Positions 1 to 9,158 of a DNA stretch of 64,000 nucleotides are shown here, piece after piece (the stretch's first letter is position 1; the number at the start of each line of letters is the position of its first letter). The stretch is taken from the NCBI RefSeq assembly GCF_016862115.1, contig NZ_BOMI01000006.1, forward strand, positions 1-64,000, read 5' to 3'. Both the position numbers and the translations under genes were made by a program. The DNA is from Paractinoplanes deccanensis (lineage in GTDB: Bacteria; Actinomycetota; Actinomycetes; Mycobacteriales; Micromonosporaceae). Under the pieces are notes generated by a model. The model made no database searches and was not told the origin of the DNA. It saw nothing but the letters and a program-made list of their open reading frames with translations.

Positions 1-64
1 GCGAGGGAGGTCAGGCGGTGAGAGCGAGGGAGGTGGGGGCGGCGAGAGCGTAGAAAGCCAGGCG

Positions 65-95
65 GCGATAGCGCGCGATGCAAGCGCACTATCGC
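65..95. terminator. Hairpin near left window edge
   Basis: A 7-bp perfect inverted repeat (GCGATAG at 65-71, CTATCGC at 89-95) encloses a 17-base loop and has no T-tract. It could end transcription from a gene left of the window. Nothing else recognisable lies in bases 1-150, where all frames are short. Confidence 0.25.
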
Positions 96-155
96 GACAA
101 CTCCGGCATACGGCGCCGCCTACTTGGTTTGCGTGCGGGCGGCCGGCGACGGTGG

Positions 156-186
156 TTGACCTCAAGTGTGGTTCAAGGTGGACAGT
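156..186 (+). promoter_or_regulatory. MerR-type promoter/operator of the MDR gene
   Basis: A TTGACC -35 box (156-161) is followed after 19 bases by GACAGT (181-186). The over-long spacer holds a partial inverted repeat, ACCT at 159-162 and AGGT at 176-179, with the left half reading ACCTCAAGT. This matches the layout of MerR-family operators, which sit in 19-20 bp spacers and often read ACCTCAAGT-ACTTGAGGT. Start of the MDR gene is 26 bases downstream. No merR gene is visible in the window, so the regulator is inferred. Confidence 0.4.
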
Positions 187-212
187 GAGGGCCGGCCACG
201 GGAGGAGTCGTT

Positions 213-1247
213 GTGCGAGCTGCCGCATTCACTGAGCCTGGACCACCGGAAGTGCTTCGGGAGATGGACGTGCCTACGCCCCACGCCGGGCCTGGGGAGG
301 TGCGGGTGAGGGTTCGGGCGGCGGGAGTGCAGCCTTACGACTGTGCGGTGCGTGAGGGCTGGAACCCGCCCGGGGCGCCGCCCGGCTTTCCGCGCATCCC
401 GGGGAACGAGTTCGCCGGGGTCATCGACGAGGTTGGTGGCGGCAGCAGTCCGGAGACAAGGCAGGCGGGGCGAAAGGCCGAGCTGGAGGCTCACCACGGA
501 CCGGAAGCGCACGGCGGATCGGAGGCGGACGGTGGTCCGGCAACACGAGGCGGACTGAAGGGGCACGACGGCCCGGGAACGCACGATGGGCCCTACCTCG
601 GGCAGGAGGTGATCGGGTTCGGGATGTTGCGGGCCTACGCCGAATACATCGTTGTGCCGGCCGATCAAGTGGCTGCCAAGCCTGCCGCCATGTCGTGGGA
701 GGTGGCGGGTGGGTTCAGTGCGGGGGCGCAGACCGCGCACATCGCTCTGACCGAGCTCGGCGTCGGCGAAGGGGACACGCTCCTGATTCACGGGGCGGCC
801 GGCGCGGTGGGGACCGTGGCCGTGCAGCTGGCTGTCGCGTGGGGTGCCAGGGTCATCGGGACCGCGCGGCCGGAGAACCACGACTATCTGCGGTCGCTCG
901 GGGCCGTCCCGATCGCGTACGGCGACGGGCTGGAGGAGCGCATCAGGAAGACGGCGGATCGGGTCGACGCGGCGCTCGACGGAGCCGGGGGTGAGGCGCT
1001 GGACGTGTCGCTGGCGTTCACCCGGAACGTGCTCACGCTGGTCGATCACGGGCGTGCGGCCGGGCTGGGGGTGCGGGTGACGCCGCCGTTGCGGTCGCGG
1101 GAGCGGCTTGCGGAGTTGGCGGGGATGTACGCCGATGGGCTGCTTCGCGTTCACGTGCGCGCCGCCTATCCGCTGGCCCGCGCCGCCGACGCGCACCGCG
1201 ATGTCGGCTCCGGCCACGGCCGCGGAAAAGTGGTGCTGGTCGTCTGA
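213..1247 (+). CDS. MDR-family NADPH:quinone oxidoreductase with repeat insertion
   Basis: This is a zinc-independent medium-chain dehydrogenase/reductase of the quinone-oxidoreductase type, expected to reduce quinones or enones with NADPH in the cytosol. The N-terminal GroES-like domain, the GNEFAGV motif (65-71) and the nucleotide-binding GAAGAVG (194-200) are intact, and there are no zinc-ligand cysteines. The GTG start at 213 follows GGAGGAG at 201-207. Residues 94-129 are an insertion of six degenerate hexapeptides (HHGPEA, HGGSEA, DGGPAT, RGGLKG, HDGPGT, HDGPYL). It falls in the surface loop that normally joins VG to GDRVIGF, so the fold could tolerate it. The protein is otherwise of usual length. 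The substrate is unknown. Confidence 0.85.
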   Translation: MRAAAFTEPGPPEVLREMDVPTPHAGPGEVRVRVRAAGVQPYDCAVREGWNPPGAPPGFPRIPGNEFAGVIDEVGGGSSPETRQAGRKAELEAHHGPEAHGGSEADGGPATRGGLKGHDGPGTHDGPYLGQEVIGFGMLRAYAEYIVVPADQVAAKPAAMSWEVAGGFSAGAQTAHIALTELGVGEGDTLLIHGAAGAVGTVAVQLAVAWGARVIGTARPENHDYLRSLGAVPIAYGDGLEERIRKTADRVDAALDGAGGEALDVSLAFTRNVLTLVDHGRAAGLGVRVTPPLRSRERLAELAGMYADGLLRVHVRAAYPLARAADAHRDVGSGHGRGKVVLVV

Positions 1248-1274
1248 CCGCGGAAGCGGGGCGCCTGCGCCGGA

Positions 1275-1415
1275 GAGGGAAAGGGCTCAGAAGCGGGCGC
1301 CCACGCCAGAGACGGGAAGGCTCCGCGACAGAACGCCGCACCAACGACGGGAAGGCTCCGCGACAGAACGCCGCACCGACGACCGGAAGGGTCAGTAGCG
1401 GAACGCCCCCACCAA
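1275..1415. repeat. Tandem 35-bp repeat running into the chemoreceptor stop
   Basis: Two near-identical 35-bp units lie at 1311-1345 and 1346-1380, differing at one base. A degenerate copy at 1381-1415 includes the last codons and stop of the chemoreceptor gene, and a weaker copy lies at about 1275-1310. The arrangement suggests that the 3' end of the chemoreceptor gene was duplicated outward into the gap between two convergent genes. Confidence 0.7.
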
Positions 1416-3335
1416 GGCTGTCAGGTCGTCGGCGAGTTGGGACAGGTTGGCGGCGGCCTGCTGGGTGGTGCCGGCGATGCCGGCCGTCGAGGAGGCGACG
1501 TCGGCGACGCCGGTGATGGTGTGGGCCACGTCGCCGCTGTTGGCCGCGGCGTCGCTGACCGTGCGGCTCATCTCGGCGGTGGTGGCGGTCTGCTCCTCGA
1601 CGGCGGAGGCGATCGTCGTCGTGTACTCGCCGATCTGGTTGATCACCGCGGCGATCTCGCCGATCGCGGCGGCGGCTGAGGAGCTGGAGGTCTGGATCGC
1701 GCTGATCCGGGCGGTGATCTGCTCGGTGGCCTGGGCGGTCTGCTGCGCCAGCTCCTTCACCTCGCCGGCGACCACCGCGAAGCCCTTGCCCATCTCGCCG
1801 GCGCGGGCCGCCTCGATCGTGGCGTTGAGGGCCAGCAGGTTGGTCTGCTCGGCGATCGACGTGATCAGGCGGACCACCTCGGTGACCTCCGCGCTGGCCG
1901 CGCCGAGCTCGGCGACCTGGCTGTTCGTGCGTTCCGCGACCGACATCGCCTGGCCGGCGACCTCGGCGGCGCGGGTGGCGTTCGTGGAGATCTCGCCGAT
2001 CGAGGCGGTCATCTGCTCGGCGCCGGCCGCGATCGACTGGACGCCCGAGTTGACCTGTTCGCTGGCCGAGCGGGCCGAGACCGCCCGGTCGGAGGCGTCC
2101 GCCGCGCCGGACTGGAGCTGGGCGCTGACCTGGTTGAGCTCCTGGGCCGCGGAGGTCAGCTTGCCCGTCGACTCGGCGATGCCGCGGATCGTCACCGCGA
2201 CCTTTTCGACGAAGCGGTTGAAGGCACCCGCGAGCTGGCCGGCCTCGTCGTCGCGGGTCACCGTCACCCGCTGGGTCAGGTCGCCGTCGCCGTCGGCGAT
2301 CTCGGCCATGCGGTCGCGCAGCTTCTCGATGGGCCGCACGATCGTCCGGGCCAGGTAGAGCGCCGCGCCGCCCGCGACCAGCACGGCGATCAGCGCCAGC
2401 AGGATGCTGATCTGGCGGGTGGTGTTCGCCGCGGCGAGGATCGTGCCGGTGGGCACCGAGACCACCAGCGTCCAGGTGTCGCTCTCGCCCAGCCGCACGG
2501 GGGCGGCGGTCCACAGCGTCTCCTCGCCGCTGTCGGTGACCTGCTGGGTGGTGTCGCCGGCCTGCACGGCCTTCGCGGCCAGCGCCGCGATGTCGTCGGG
2601 CGCCGCCTGACCGGCCGCGCCGGCGTCGCCGCCCGCGACCAGCGCGCCGGCCGTGCTGACGAGCATGGCACCGCCCGTGCCGAAGGGCTTGATCTGACCG
2701 ACCAGGTCTTGCAGGGTGGCCAGCGACATGTCGATGCCGGAGACGCCGACGACCGAGCCGTCGCGCTTGATCGGCACGGAGACCGAGGTGATCAGGGTGT
2801 CGACGCCGCCGACCTCGTACACGTACGGCTCGATGATCTTTTCGGCGCCGGTGGTCTTGGGGATCTGGTAGTAGTCGCCGGCGCCGCTCTTGTCGTAGTC
2901 GACCAGCGGCGCGAGGGCGATCGTGCTGCCGTCGCGGTACCAGTACGGGATGAACCGGCCGGTGGCGTCGTCGCCCGCCCCGGCGTTGCGGTAGCGGCTG
3001 TCGCGCCCGTCGAAGGCGTTCGGCTCCCAGGCCGTCCAGACGCCGAGGTAGTCCTCGTGGCCGGCCAGCACCGACCGCAGCTGCGCGTTGGCGATGGTGC
3101 GGCTCGTCGTCGCCGGCAGTGTCTGCCCCAGGTCGCGTGCCGTGCCGAGCCCGCCCAGCACGGCCTGCTGCACCTCGGCGGCGTTGCGCTGGGCCACCTC
3201 TTCCGCGTACGCGAATCCCGTGTCCCGTGCGTCGCCGGCGTTGCGGTTCGTGATGTACCAGACCACCACGAGCATCGAGATCGCCAGCATCAGGACCATC
3301 GACACGATGATTCTCAGCTTGATCGTGAGCGACAC
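1392..3335 (-). CDS. Methyl-accepting chemotaxis protein, dCache-HAMP-MA
   Basis: This is a transmembrane chemoreceptor of 647 residues. TM1 is at about 9-28, followed by an extracellular double-Cache-like sensor at about 32-300 with WTAWEPNAF and YYQIPKTT segments typical of small-molecule binding. TM2 is at about 309-329, HAMP at about 330-382, and a long coiled-coil signalling domain contains the conserved hairpin [18 protein letters not shown] near 495-512. The protein ends in AFRY with no CheR/CheB tether. The GTG at 3335 is chosen because GGGAG lies 9 bases upstream. The longer reading from 3404 has no ribosome site and would overlap the mannosyltransferase gene. No che genes are nearby. 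Confidence 0.9.
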   Translation of the reverse strand: MSLTIKLRIIVSMVLMLAISMLVVVWYITNRNAGDARDTGFAYAEEVAQRNAAEVQQAVLGGLGTARDLGQTLPATTSRTIANAQLRSVLAGHEDYLGVWTAWEPNAFDGRDSRYRNAGAGDDATGRFIPYWYRDGSTIALAPLVDYDKSGAGDYYQIPKTTGAEKIIEPYVYEVGGVDTLITSVSVPIKRDGSVVGVSGIDMSLATLQDLVGQIKPFGTGGAMLVSTAGALVAGGDAGAAGQAAPDDIAALAAKAVQAGDTTQQVTDSGEETLWTAAPVRLGESDTWTLVVSVPTGTILAAANTTRQISILLALIAVLVAGGAALYLARTIVRPIEKLRDRMAEIADGDGDLTQRVTVTRDDEAGQLAGAFNRFVEKVAVTIRGIAESTGKLTSAAQELNQVSAQLQSGAADASDRAVSARSASEQVNSGVQSIAAGAEQMTASIGEISTNATRAAEVAGQAMSVAERTNSQVAELGAASAEVTEVVRLITSIAEQTNLLALNATIEAARAGEMGKGFAVVAGEVKELAQQTAQATEQITARISAIQTSSSSAAAAIGEIAAVINQIGEYTTTIASAVEEQTATTAEMSRTVSDAAANSGDVAHTITGVADVASSTAGIAGTTQQAAANLSQLADDLTALVGAFRY

Positions 3336-3379
3336 TCTTGGAGGCTCCCACGCCGGGGAGGCGGTTTTCGGGACATTGC

Positions 3380-4900
3380 TCAGATCCAGCGGCCGCCCAG
3401 CCACATTCGCTGCGACCAGCTCTCGTACGGGATCGACTGGCCCACGAAGATCGGATAGAAGTACGCGAAGCAGAGCGCGACCAGCACCACGTATGTCGCC
3501 GCGACGACCGCGCCGACCAACTGTCTGTCTTTACGCGCCGGGCCGGTGGCCGTGCCCTCCGGCGGCGTCATGATGGCGCCGAGCGCGTAGACCACGGCCA
3601 GCACGAGGAACGGCACCGCCGGCAGCGCGTAGAACGAGAACATCGTGCGCCCGTCCATGATCGCGTAGTAGAACCAGGGGAGGAGGCCGGCGGCCGCGCC
3701 CGTGCCGATGGCCCAGGCGCGCCAGTCGCGGCGGGCGATGCCGAACCACACCAGGGCGGCCAGCGCGGGCAGGAACGACCACCACAGCACCGGGGTGCCG
3801 AGCAGCAGGATCTGGCGCACGCAGCTCGGTGCGCCGCAGCCGCTCGCGCTGGGCCAGTAGAAGTTGACCGGCCGCCCGATCAGCAGCCACTGCCAGGGCC
3901 ACGACTGATAGGGGTGCTTCGACGTCAGGCCACTGTGGAACTTGTACGCCTCGGAGTGGTAGTGCCACAGGTTCATCAGCGCGCCGATGACCGGCGGCTC
4001 GCTCAGCGCGTTGGCCTCGCGGTAGTGGCGGAAGTAGCCGGTGTCGGTGACGAACCAGCCCGTCCAGGTGGCCAGGTAGATCACGAGCGCCACGGCCAGG
4101 GCGCCGACGAGCCAGCCGAGGTCGCCGGCGATGCCCGAGCGCAGCGGCGCGCTCACCCCGGCCGAGCGGCGCGCCTGCACCCGCCAGACGAGCGCCAGCG
4201 CGGCGAAGAACGGGGCGAAGAACAGGGCACTCCACTTCACCCCGCAGGCCAGCCCCAGGCACACGCCGGCGACGAGCAGCCACCCCGGCACCCGCGGCGG
4301 GGTGGCGCCGGTCTCGAGCGACCGCAGCCAGCCGCGCCGGTAATGATCGCGGTCGATCACGACGGCGGCGAACGACATGAGGATGAACAGGCCCAGGAAG
4401 ATGTCGAGCAGCGAGATGCGCGAGAGGACCAGCTGGAACCCGTCGAGCGCCAGCAGCAGGCCGGCCGCGCCGGCGAGCACGGCCGAATGGAACAGCCTGT
4501 ATGCCACGCGGATGAGCACCAGCACCATCAGCGTGCCGGCGATCGCCGTGGGCACGCGCCAGCCCAGCTCGGTGTTGCCGAAGACCAGCTCGCCGAGGCC
4601 GATGAGCCACTTGCCGAGCGGCGGATGCACCACGTACGCCGGGCCGTTGGTCTTTTCGTCCCATTCGACGCCGTGCTGGAGCATGTCCCAGGCGTCGGTC
4701 GGGTAGTAGACCTCGTCGAAGACATAGCCCTTGGCGCTGCCCAGGCCGTAGAGCCGCAGGATCGCCGCGATCGCCACGACGACGCCGGTCACGATCCAGG
4801 AGTGCGGGGAGAGCCAGTTGTCGAGATGGCTCAACCGGCGCCGCACGATGTCGGGCACAGCGCGAAGAACCGTGGGTTCCGGGGCCAGCGTCGTCGTCAC
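3380..4900 (-). CDS. pmt: Dolichyl-phosphate-mannose--protein mannosyltransferase (PMT)
   Basis: This GT39/GT-C integral membrane enzyme transfers mannose from polyprenyl-phosphate-mannose to Ser/Thr of exported proteins. The 506 residues carry about ten or more hydrophobic helices. The catalytic acidic pair is in FDEVYY (61-66) in the first periplasmic loop, and HPPLGK (92-97) follows, as in actinobacterial Pmt. The GTG start is preceded by TACGAT with a six-base gap, so the mRNA is probably leaderless. The C-terminal LGGRWI is typical of bacterial PMTs. The chemoreceptor gene starts 44 bases downstream and may be co-transcribed. Secreted targets, such as the Ser/Thr/Pro-rich envelope proteins at 40.7-43.6 kb, are plausible but inferred. 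Confidence 0.9.
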   Translation of the reverse strand: MTTTLAPEPTVLRAVPDIVRRRLSHLDNWLSPHSWIVTGVVVAIAAILRLYGLGSAKGYVFDEVYYPTDAWDMLQHGVEWDEKTNGPAYVVHPPLGKWLIGLGELVFGNTELGWRVPTAIAGTLMVLVLIRVAYRLFHSAVLAGAAGLLLALDGFQLVLSRISLLDIFLGLFILMSFAAVVIDRDHYRRGWLRSLETGATPPRVPGWLLVAGVCLGLACGVKWSALFFAPFFAALALVWRVQARRSAGVSAPLRSGIAGDLGWLVGALAVALVIYLATWTGWFVTDTGYFRHYREANALSEPPVIGALMNLWHYHSEAYKFHSGLTSKHPYQSWPWQWLLIGRPVNFYWPSASGCGAPSCVRQILLLGTPVLWWSFLPALAALVWFGIARRDWRAWAIGTGAAAGLLPWFYYAIMDGRTMFSFYALPAVPFLVLAVVYALGAIMTPPEGTATGPARKDRQLVGAVVAATYVVLVALCFAYFYPIFVGQSIPYESWSQRMWLGGRWI

Positions 4901-4950
4901 CCCGCGATCGTAGGGCCGGGCACCGACAAATCGATGCCCGGCTAATCAAA

Positions 4951-5754
4951 CTATGAGACGGCCGAGGTCACGGACCACCCGTCGCGATACTCGACGCGGT
5001 CCAGCCGGCGTTCCTCGTGCCAAGATCCAGGCACGGGCGAGGTGTGTACGGCCGCGGGCCGCTCCACGATCACACAGCGGCCGTCACCGGGCCACCACCA
5101 GCCGGACGACCGGGCGAGCGTCTCCCACGCCGCCAGCTCGCGGTCCGCGCGGGCGGGGGCCGGCCCGAGCCGGCGGAGCACGTCGGCGTACGCGATCCAC
5201 CAGGCGTCCTGCTGCCCGTACCAGCCGACCGGCGGCCGCCCGAGCGCCGAGCGCACCGGCAGGTAGAGCCCCGAGAACGTCCGGAACAGCGCCTCGCGTA
5301 CGCCCTGGGTCAGGATCTGTTTGAACGGCAGGCCCAGCTCGAGCCCGCGCTCGGGCGGCAGCACGGGCCAGGGCTCGCCCTTCTTCCGCTTCGGCAGGGG
5401 ACGGTCCGAGGGCGGCTCGGCGTACGACTCCTCCACAGTGGAACGCAGGAACGAGAGGCCCGCTGCGATGTCGCTCGCGATCGGCGGACGGCCCGGCGGG
5501 CGCCGCGACGCCACCCAGGCGCGCAGATCCTCGTGCGAGGGCAGGCCATGCAGGTACGGGAGAGCCGCACGCGGCGAGTCGACCCAGACGAACTCGGGGC
5601 GGCGGTGCAGGATCGAGGCGATCGCCTCTTCGGTGGCCCGGCGGTCGGCGGGCTCGGTGCAGAGCCCGACGCCCAGCCATTCTCGGCGGATGTCGACCGC
5701 CTGCTGCCAGAGGTCATTACGGAGCGCGGCGTCCCGCCGCGCGAGCGCGATCAC
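4951..5754 (-). CDS. Uncharacterised actinobacterial protein
   Basis: A 267-residue soluble protein that I cannot place with confidence. It is Trp-, Arg- and Pro-rich with no membrane segment. The segment GWYGQQDAWWIAYADVLRR and a TEPADR motif near the N-terminus resemble the DUF6745-type proteins often seen in actinomycetes. The GTG at 5754 is chosen because the reading frame upstream runs through the TRAP lipoprotein gene. It overlaps the TGA of a 17-codon ORF that has a much better ribosome site, so translation is probably coupled to it. Function unknown. Confidence 0.6.
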   Translation of the reverse strand: MIALARRDAALRNDLWQQAVDIRREWLGVGLCTEPADRRATEEAIASILHRRPEFVWVDSPRAALPYLHGLPSHEDLRAWVASRRPPGRPPIASDIAAGLSFLRSTVEESYAEPPSDRPLPKRKKGEPWPVLPPERGLELGLPFKQILTQGVREALFRTFSGLYLPVRSALGRPPVGWYGQQDAWWIAYADVLRRLGPAPARADRELAAWETLARSSGWWWPGDGRCVIVERPAAVHTSPVPGSWHEERRLDRVEYRDGWSVTSAVS

Positions 5755-5804
5755 AGCGCGAGGGCGCACGCGCCCTTCCGGGAGAAGATCATCATGTCCG
5801 CCAT
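5751..5804 (-). CDS. Putative 17-residue leader peptide coupled to downstream gene
   Basis: The ORF reads MADMMIFSRKGACALAL. It has a very strong ribosome site (GGGGGAGG, six bases before ATG), and its TGA overlaps the GTG of the following gene (GTGA). The downstream gene has no ribosome site of its own. The leader may drive that gene by translational coupling. The alternative is a frameshift that split one longer protein. Confidence 0.4.
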   Translation of the reverse strand: MADMMIFSRKGACALAL

Positions 5805-5837
5805 GATGATCCTCCCCCGGGCGGAACGCCAACCGAA

Positions 5838-6851
5838 TTACCGGGGAGCGCCCAGATCGTCGAGGCCCTTGACGGCGCCGCGCTGGAGCGGCACGGGATC
5901 GGTCTTGCGGGCCTGATCGAGGCTGATCTCCTTGGCGGCCGCGTTCGCCTGCTCCAGCTGCGGCTTGCGGTCGAAGATCGTCTTGGTGAGCACGCACGCC
6001 ACGTTCGGGTCGAGGTCGTCGCGGACCAGCAGGACGTTGGGAACGACCACGGTGGGCGCGTCGGCGGGGAGCTTGTAGGTGGCGGCCGGGATCGTGCCGG
6101 CCTCGTACACCGGATTGATCTTTTGAAGCTCGGGCAGCAGCGGCGTGACGTCGAGGAACTCGACCTGGTCGCCGGAGGTGGTGAGCAGGTCGGTGATGCC
6201 GGGCGTGGGCAGGCCGCCCGACCAGAAGAGCGCGTCGATCGAGCCGTCCTTCATGCCGTCCACGGTCTTGGTGAGGTCGAGCTTCTGGGCGCTGACGTCC
6301 TTGGCGGGATCGAGGCCGGCGGCGGTGAGCATGCGGTTGGCGATGACCTCGGTGCCGGACTTGGGCGAGCCGGTGGAGACGCGCTTGCCCTTCATGCCGG
6401 CGACGTCCTTGATGCCGGCGGACTTGCGGGCGATCACCTGCGTGTAGTTGGTGTGGATGCGGGCCAGGGCAGCGACGGGCTGCTTGCTGTCGAAGGAGCC
6501 GGTGCCGTTGACGGCGTCGGCGGCGGTGTCGGCCAGCGAGAAGGCGACGGCGTACTGCCCGGCGACGACCTGCTGGATGTTCTGCACGGAGGCGCCGGTC
6601 TCGGAGGCGGTGGCCTTGAGCTTGCCGCCGGTGGCGTTGATCTGTTCGGCGTACGCGTTGCCGAGCGCGAAGTAGACGCCGGTCGCGTTGCCGGTCGCGA
6701 TGCCGACGCGGGTCTCCTTGTCGACGGCGCAGGTGACGTCGCCGCCGGCGTCGGTGGAGGCCGTGTCCTGCCGGCCGCCGCAGGCAGACACCGAGCCGGC
6801 GACCGACGCGGCGACCACTGCGGCCATCAGAAATCCGAAATTTCGCTTCAT
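5838..6851 (-). CDS. TAXI-family TRAP transporter solute-binding lipoprotein
   Basis: Substrate-binding subunit of a TRAP-TAXI importer, 337 residues. It has a lipoprotein signal peptide with lipobox VSAC (Cys24), followed by the TAXI pattern: ATGNATGVYFALGNAYAEQIN, the ASVQNIQQV segment, and KGKRVSTGSPKSGTEV. Two further cysteines (in VTCAVD and NVACVL) could form a disulfide. The ATG at 6851 is used because it begins one base after the permease stop, and GGGG precedes it. Gene order permease then binding protein implies one operon. TAXI proteins bind small organic anions or amino acids such as glutamate, but the ligand cannot be read from the sequence. Confidence 0.9.
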   Translation of the reverse strand: MKRNFGFLMAAVVAASVAGSVSACGGRQDTASTDAGGDVTCAVDKETRVGIATGNATGVYFALGNAYAEQINATGGKLKATASETGASVQNIQQVVAGQYAVAFSLADTAADAVNGTGSFDSKQPVAALARIHTNYTQVIARKSAGIKDVAGMKGKRVSTGSPKSGTEVIANRMLTAAGLDPAKDVSAQKLDLTKTVDGMKDGSIDALFWSGGLPTPGITDLLTTSGDQVEFLDVTPLLPELQKINPVYEAGTIPAATYKLPADAPTVVVPNVLLVRDDLDPNVACVLTKTIFDRKPQLEQANAAAKEISLDQARKTDPVPLQRGAVKGLDDLGAPR

Positions 6852-6852
6852 A

Positions 6853-9087
6853 TCAGCCCCGTTCGTCTGGAGTGGAGGAGGAAGGTGGCGTGGAAGGGAT
6901 GGGTGCCGGCGCAGCACCGGGGGTGGTCGCGGAGGAGGAGGGCGAGGAAGGAATCGGCGTGGAAGCGGGCGCGGTGGCCGGCTCGGAAGCGGGCGCGGGC
7001 TCGGAGGCCGGCGCGACCGACGCAGGCGTGGGCTCTGACAGGACCGGCGCGGGCGGCGCGGGTGTGGGCTCTGACAGGACCGGCGCGGGCGGCGCGGGTG
7101 TGGGCTCGGGAGGCGGTGTGGAGCGGCGCCGGTCGAGGGCGGACCACAGGACGGCGGCGGCGAGGAGGGCGGCGCCGGCGGCGATGGTGGGCGGCTCGAG
7201 GTAGAGCAGGAGGAGGCCGGCGAGGGCGGCGAGCACGCGCGGGCCCGTACCGGCCGGGCCGATGCCGAGGACCCAGCCGCCGCTCGCCACGGCCAGGGCG
7301 GCCACGGCGAGCATCGCGACCGCCGTGGCCCAGGCGACCTCGGTGAAGGAGCCGCGCGCGAGCAGGTAGGAGCCGGCGGGGGTGAGCACGAAGGCGATCG
7401 GGGCGAGGAAGGCGGGAAGCGCGTACTTCAGCGCCTGCCACATCGTGGCGATCGTGCGGCCGCCGGTGATGGCGCTCGCGCCCACCGCGGCCAGGGCGGT
7501 CGGGGGTGTCACCTCGGAGAGCACCGAGTAGTAGAAGACGAACATCGCGGCGGCGGGGGCCGGGACGCCGAGGGCGAGCAGCGCCGGGCCGATGATGACC
7601 CAGCCGATGATGAAGCTGGCGGTGACCGGGACGGCCAGGCCGAGCAGGGCCAGGGCCACCGCGGCCAGCACGACCGTCATGGCCAGCACGGCGGTCGGGT
7701 CGGAGAAGACGGCCTGCGCGCCGCGCACCAGCAGGGAGGCGAGCTGGGCGCCGAGGCCGGTCTTCGTGGTCGTCGCGGTGATGATGCCCGCGGCCGCGCA
7801 GACCGCCACCACCGGGAGGACGCCGCGCACGCCCGCGCTCAGCGCCTCGAAGACCCGCCGCGGGGTGAGCCACGAACGCCGGTCGAGGAACGACAGCAGG
7901 AACGCCACCAGGGTCGCGTAGACGACCGCGCGGGTGGCGCTCTCCCCCAGCGCCAGCAGCACGACGATGAGCACCAGCGACGAGAAGTGGTATCCGAAGC
8001 GGCCCAGCAGCCGCAGCGAGCTCACCGGCGGCGTCCGCAGGGACCGGACCCGGAACCGGCGCACGTCGATCTCGACGGCCAGCAGGATGCCCAGGTAGTA
8101 GAGGACCGTCGGGATCATCGCCCAGCCGAGGACGGTCAGGTAGGAGACGTCGAGGTACTCGGCGACGATGAACGCGGCCGCGCCGAGGGTGGGCGGCGAC
8201 AGGATCGCGCCGACGCCGGCCGCGGCGAGCATGCCGCCCGCCTGCTCCGCGGGGTAGCCGGCCCGCCGCAGCATCGGCCAGGTGACCGCGCCGACGCTGA
8301 CGGCTGTGGCCGTACCGGATCCGGAGACCGTGCCGAGCAGGAAGCCGGCGGCGACGGCCGTGCGGCCGGCGGCGCTGCGGGAACGGCGGAAGGCCGCGAC
8401 GGAGAGGTCGACGAAGAACCGGCTGGCGCCGCTGAGGTCGAGGACCGCGCCGTAGATGGTGAAGAGCACGATGTACGTCGCGGCGACGTCGAGCGGGGTG
8501 CCGTAGAACCCGCTGCCCGAGTTGTAGAGGGCGTCGACGATCTGGGCGAAGTCGAGCCCGGCGTGGGCGATCGGCCAGCTCTGCGGCAGGAGCCCGCCGT
8601 AGTAGGCGTACGCCAGGAAGGCGAGACAGACGACGGGCAGCGCCCATCCGGTGGTGCGGCGGCACGCCTCGACGACCAGGACCAGCATGATCGCGCCGAA
8701 CACGACGTCGACCGGGTCGAGCAGGCCCTGCCGGTTGAGGAAGGCGTCGTAGCCGCCGTCGAACGGGTTCAGCGGATAGAGGCAGACGATCAGCGCGACG
8801 ACGGCCAGGATCCAGTCGAGCACCGTCGGCCGCGCCGACGCGGCACGGCCGCGGGAGAACCCCGACTTGTACGCCAGGAACACCAGCGGCAGCGTGCCCG
8901 CCAGGAAGATGATCAGGTAGTACTGGCTGCCGCGCGCGAGCGGCCGGAAGACCTGCCAGAGGACGAGCACCGCGACCGCGAACGCGACGACGGAGACGGC
9001 GAGACCGATGCGCCCGGTCAACCGGCGGGCGGGCAACTCCTCGTCGTCGTAGACGACCTCCGGACGTAAAGATCGATCTCCGCCCAT
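6853..9087 (-). CDS. TRAP transporter fused permease (DctQM-like), repeat-bearing tail
   Basis: Membrane component of a Na+-coupled TRAP importer in which the small 4-TM and large 12-TM subunits are fused, as is usual for TAXI systems. Many hydrophobic helices run from about residue 25 to 640, including the DctM-like stretch GTVSGSGTATAVSVGAVTWPM. After the last helices comes a Pro/Ala/Ser/Glu-rich tail of about 85 residues containing tandem copies of PTPAPPAPVLSE, which is not part of the family fold. The ATG at 9087 is chosen because TACTGT lies seven bases upstream (a leaderless pattern). A GTG at 9135 is possible but has no support. Confidence 0.88.
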   Translation of the reverse strand: MGGDRSLRPEVVYDDEELPARRLTGRIGLAVSVVAFAVAVLVLWQVFRPLARGSQYYLIIFLAGTLPLVFLAYKSGFSRGRAASARPTVLDWILAVVALIVCLYPLNPFDGGYDAFLNRQGLLDPVDVVFGAIMLVLVVEACRRTTGWALPVVCLAFLAYAYYGGLLPQSWPIAHAGLDFAQIVDALYNSGSGFYGTPLDVAATYIVLFTIYGAVLDLSGASRFFVDLSVAAFRRSRSAAGRTAVAAGFLLGTVSGSGTATAVSVGAVTWPMLRRAGYPAEQAGGMLAAAGVGAILSPPTLGAAAFIVAEYLDVSYLTVLGWAMIPTVLYYLGILLAVEIDVRRFRVRSLRTPPVSSLRLLGRFGYHFSSLVLIVVLLALGESATRAVVYATLVAFLLSFLDRRSWLTPRRVFEALSAGVRGVLPVVAVCAAAGIITATTTKTGLGAQLASLLVRGAQAVFSDPTAVLAMTVVLAAVALALLGLAVPVTASFIIGWVIIGPALLALGVPAPAAAMFVFYYSVLSEVTPPTALAAVGASAITGGRTIATMWQALKYALPAFLAPIAFVLTPAGSYLLARGSFTEVAWATAVAMLAVAALAVASGGWVLGIGPAGTGPRVLAALAGLLLLYLEPPTIAAGAALLAAAVLWSALDRRRSTPPPEPTPAPPAPVLSEPTPAPPAPVLSEPTPASVAPASEPAPASEPATAPASTPIPSSPSSSATTPGAAPAPIPSTPPSSSTPDERG
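7031..7102. repeat. 36-bp in-frame tandem repeat in permease tail
   Basis: Two identical 36-bp units (7031-7066, 7067-7102) encode the repeated dodecapeptide PTPAPPAPVLSE of the TRAP permease C-terminal tail, with a partial third copy at the permease-core side. Confidence 0.85.
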
Positions 9088-9158
9088 GAAACGGACAGTA
9101 ACCGACTCGCACCCGCCGGGGAACCCGTCCCGCAACCGTTCCCCGGTGCGATGGACCC

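Noticed and set aside
1..75. Possible 3' end of a gene reading left (LAFYALAAPTSLALTA)
   Set aside because: An in-frame TAG lies 25 codons upstream, so no gene of meaningful size fits.
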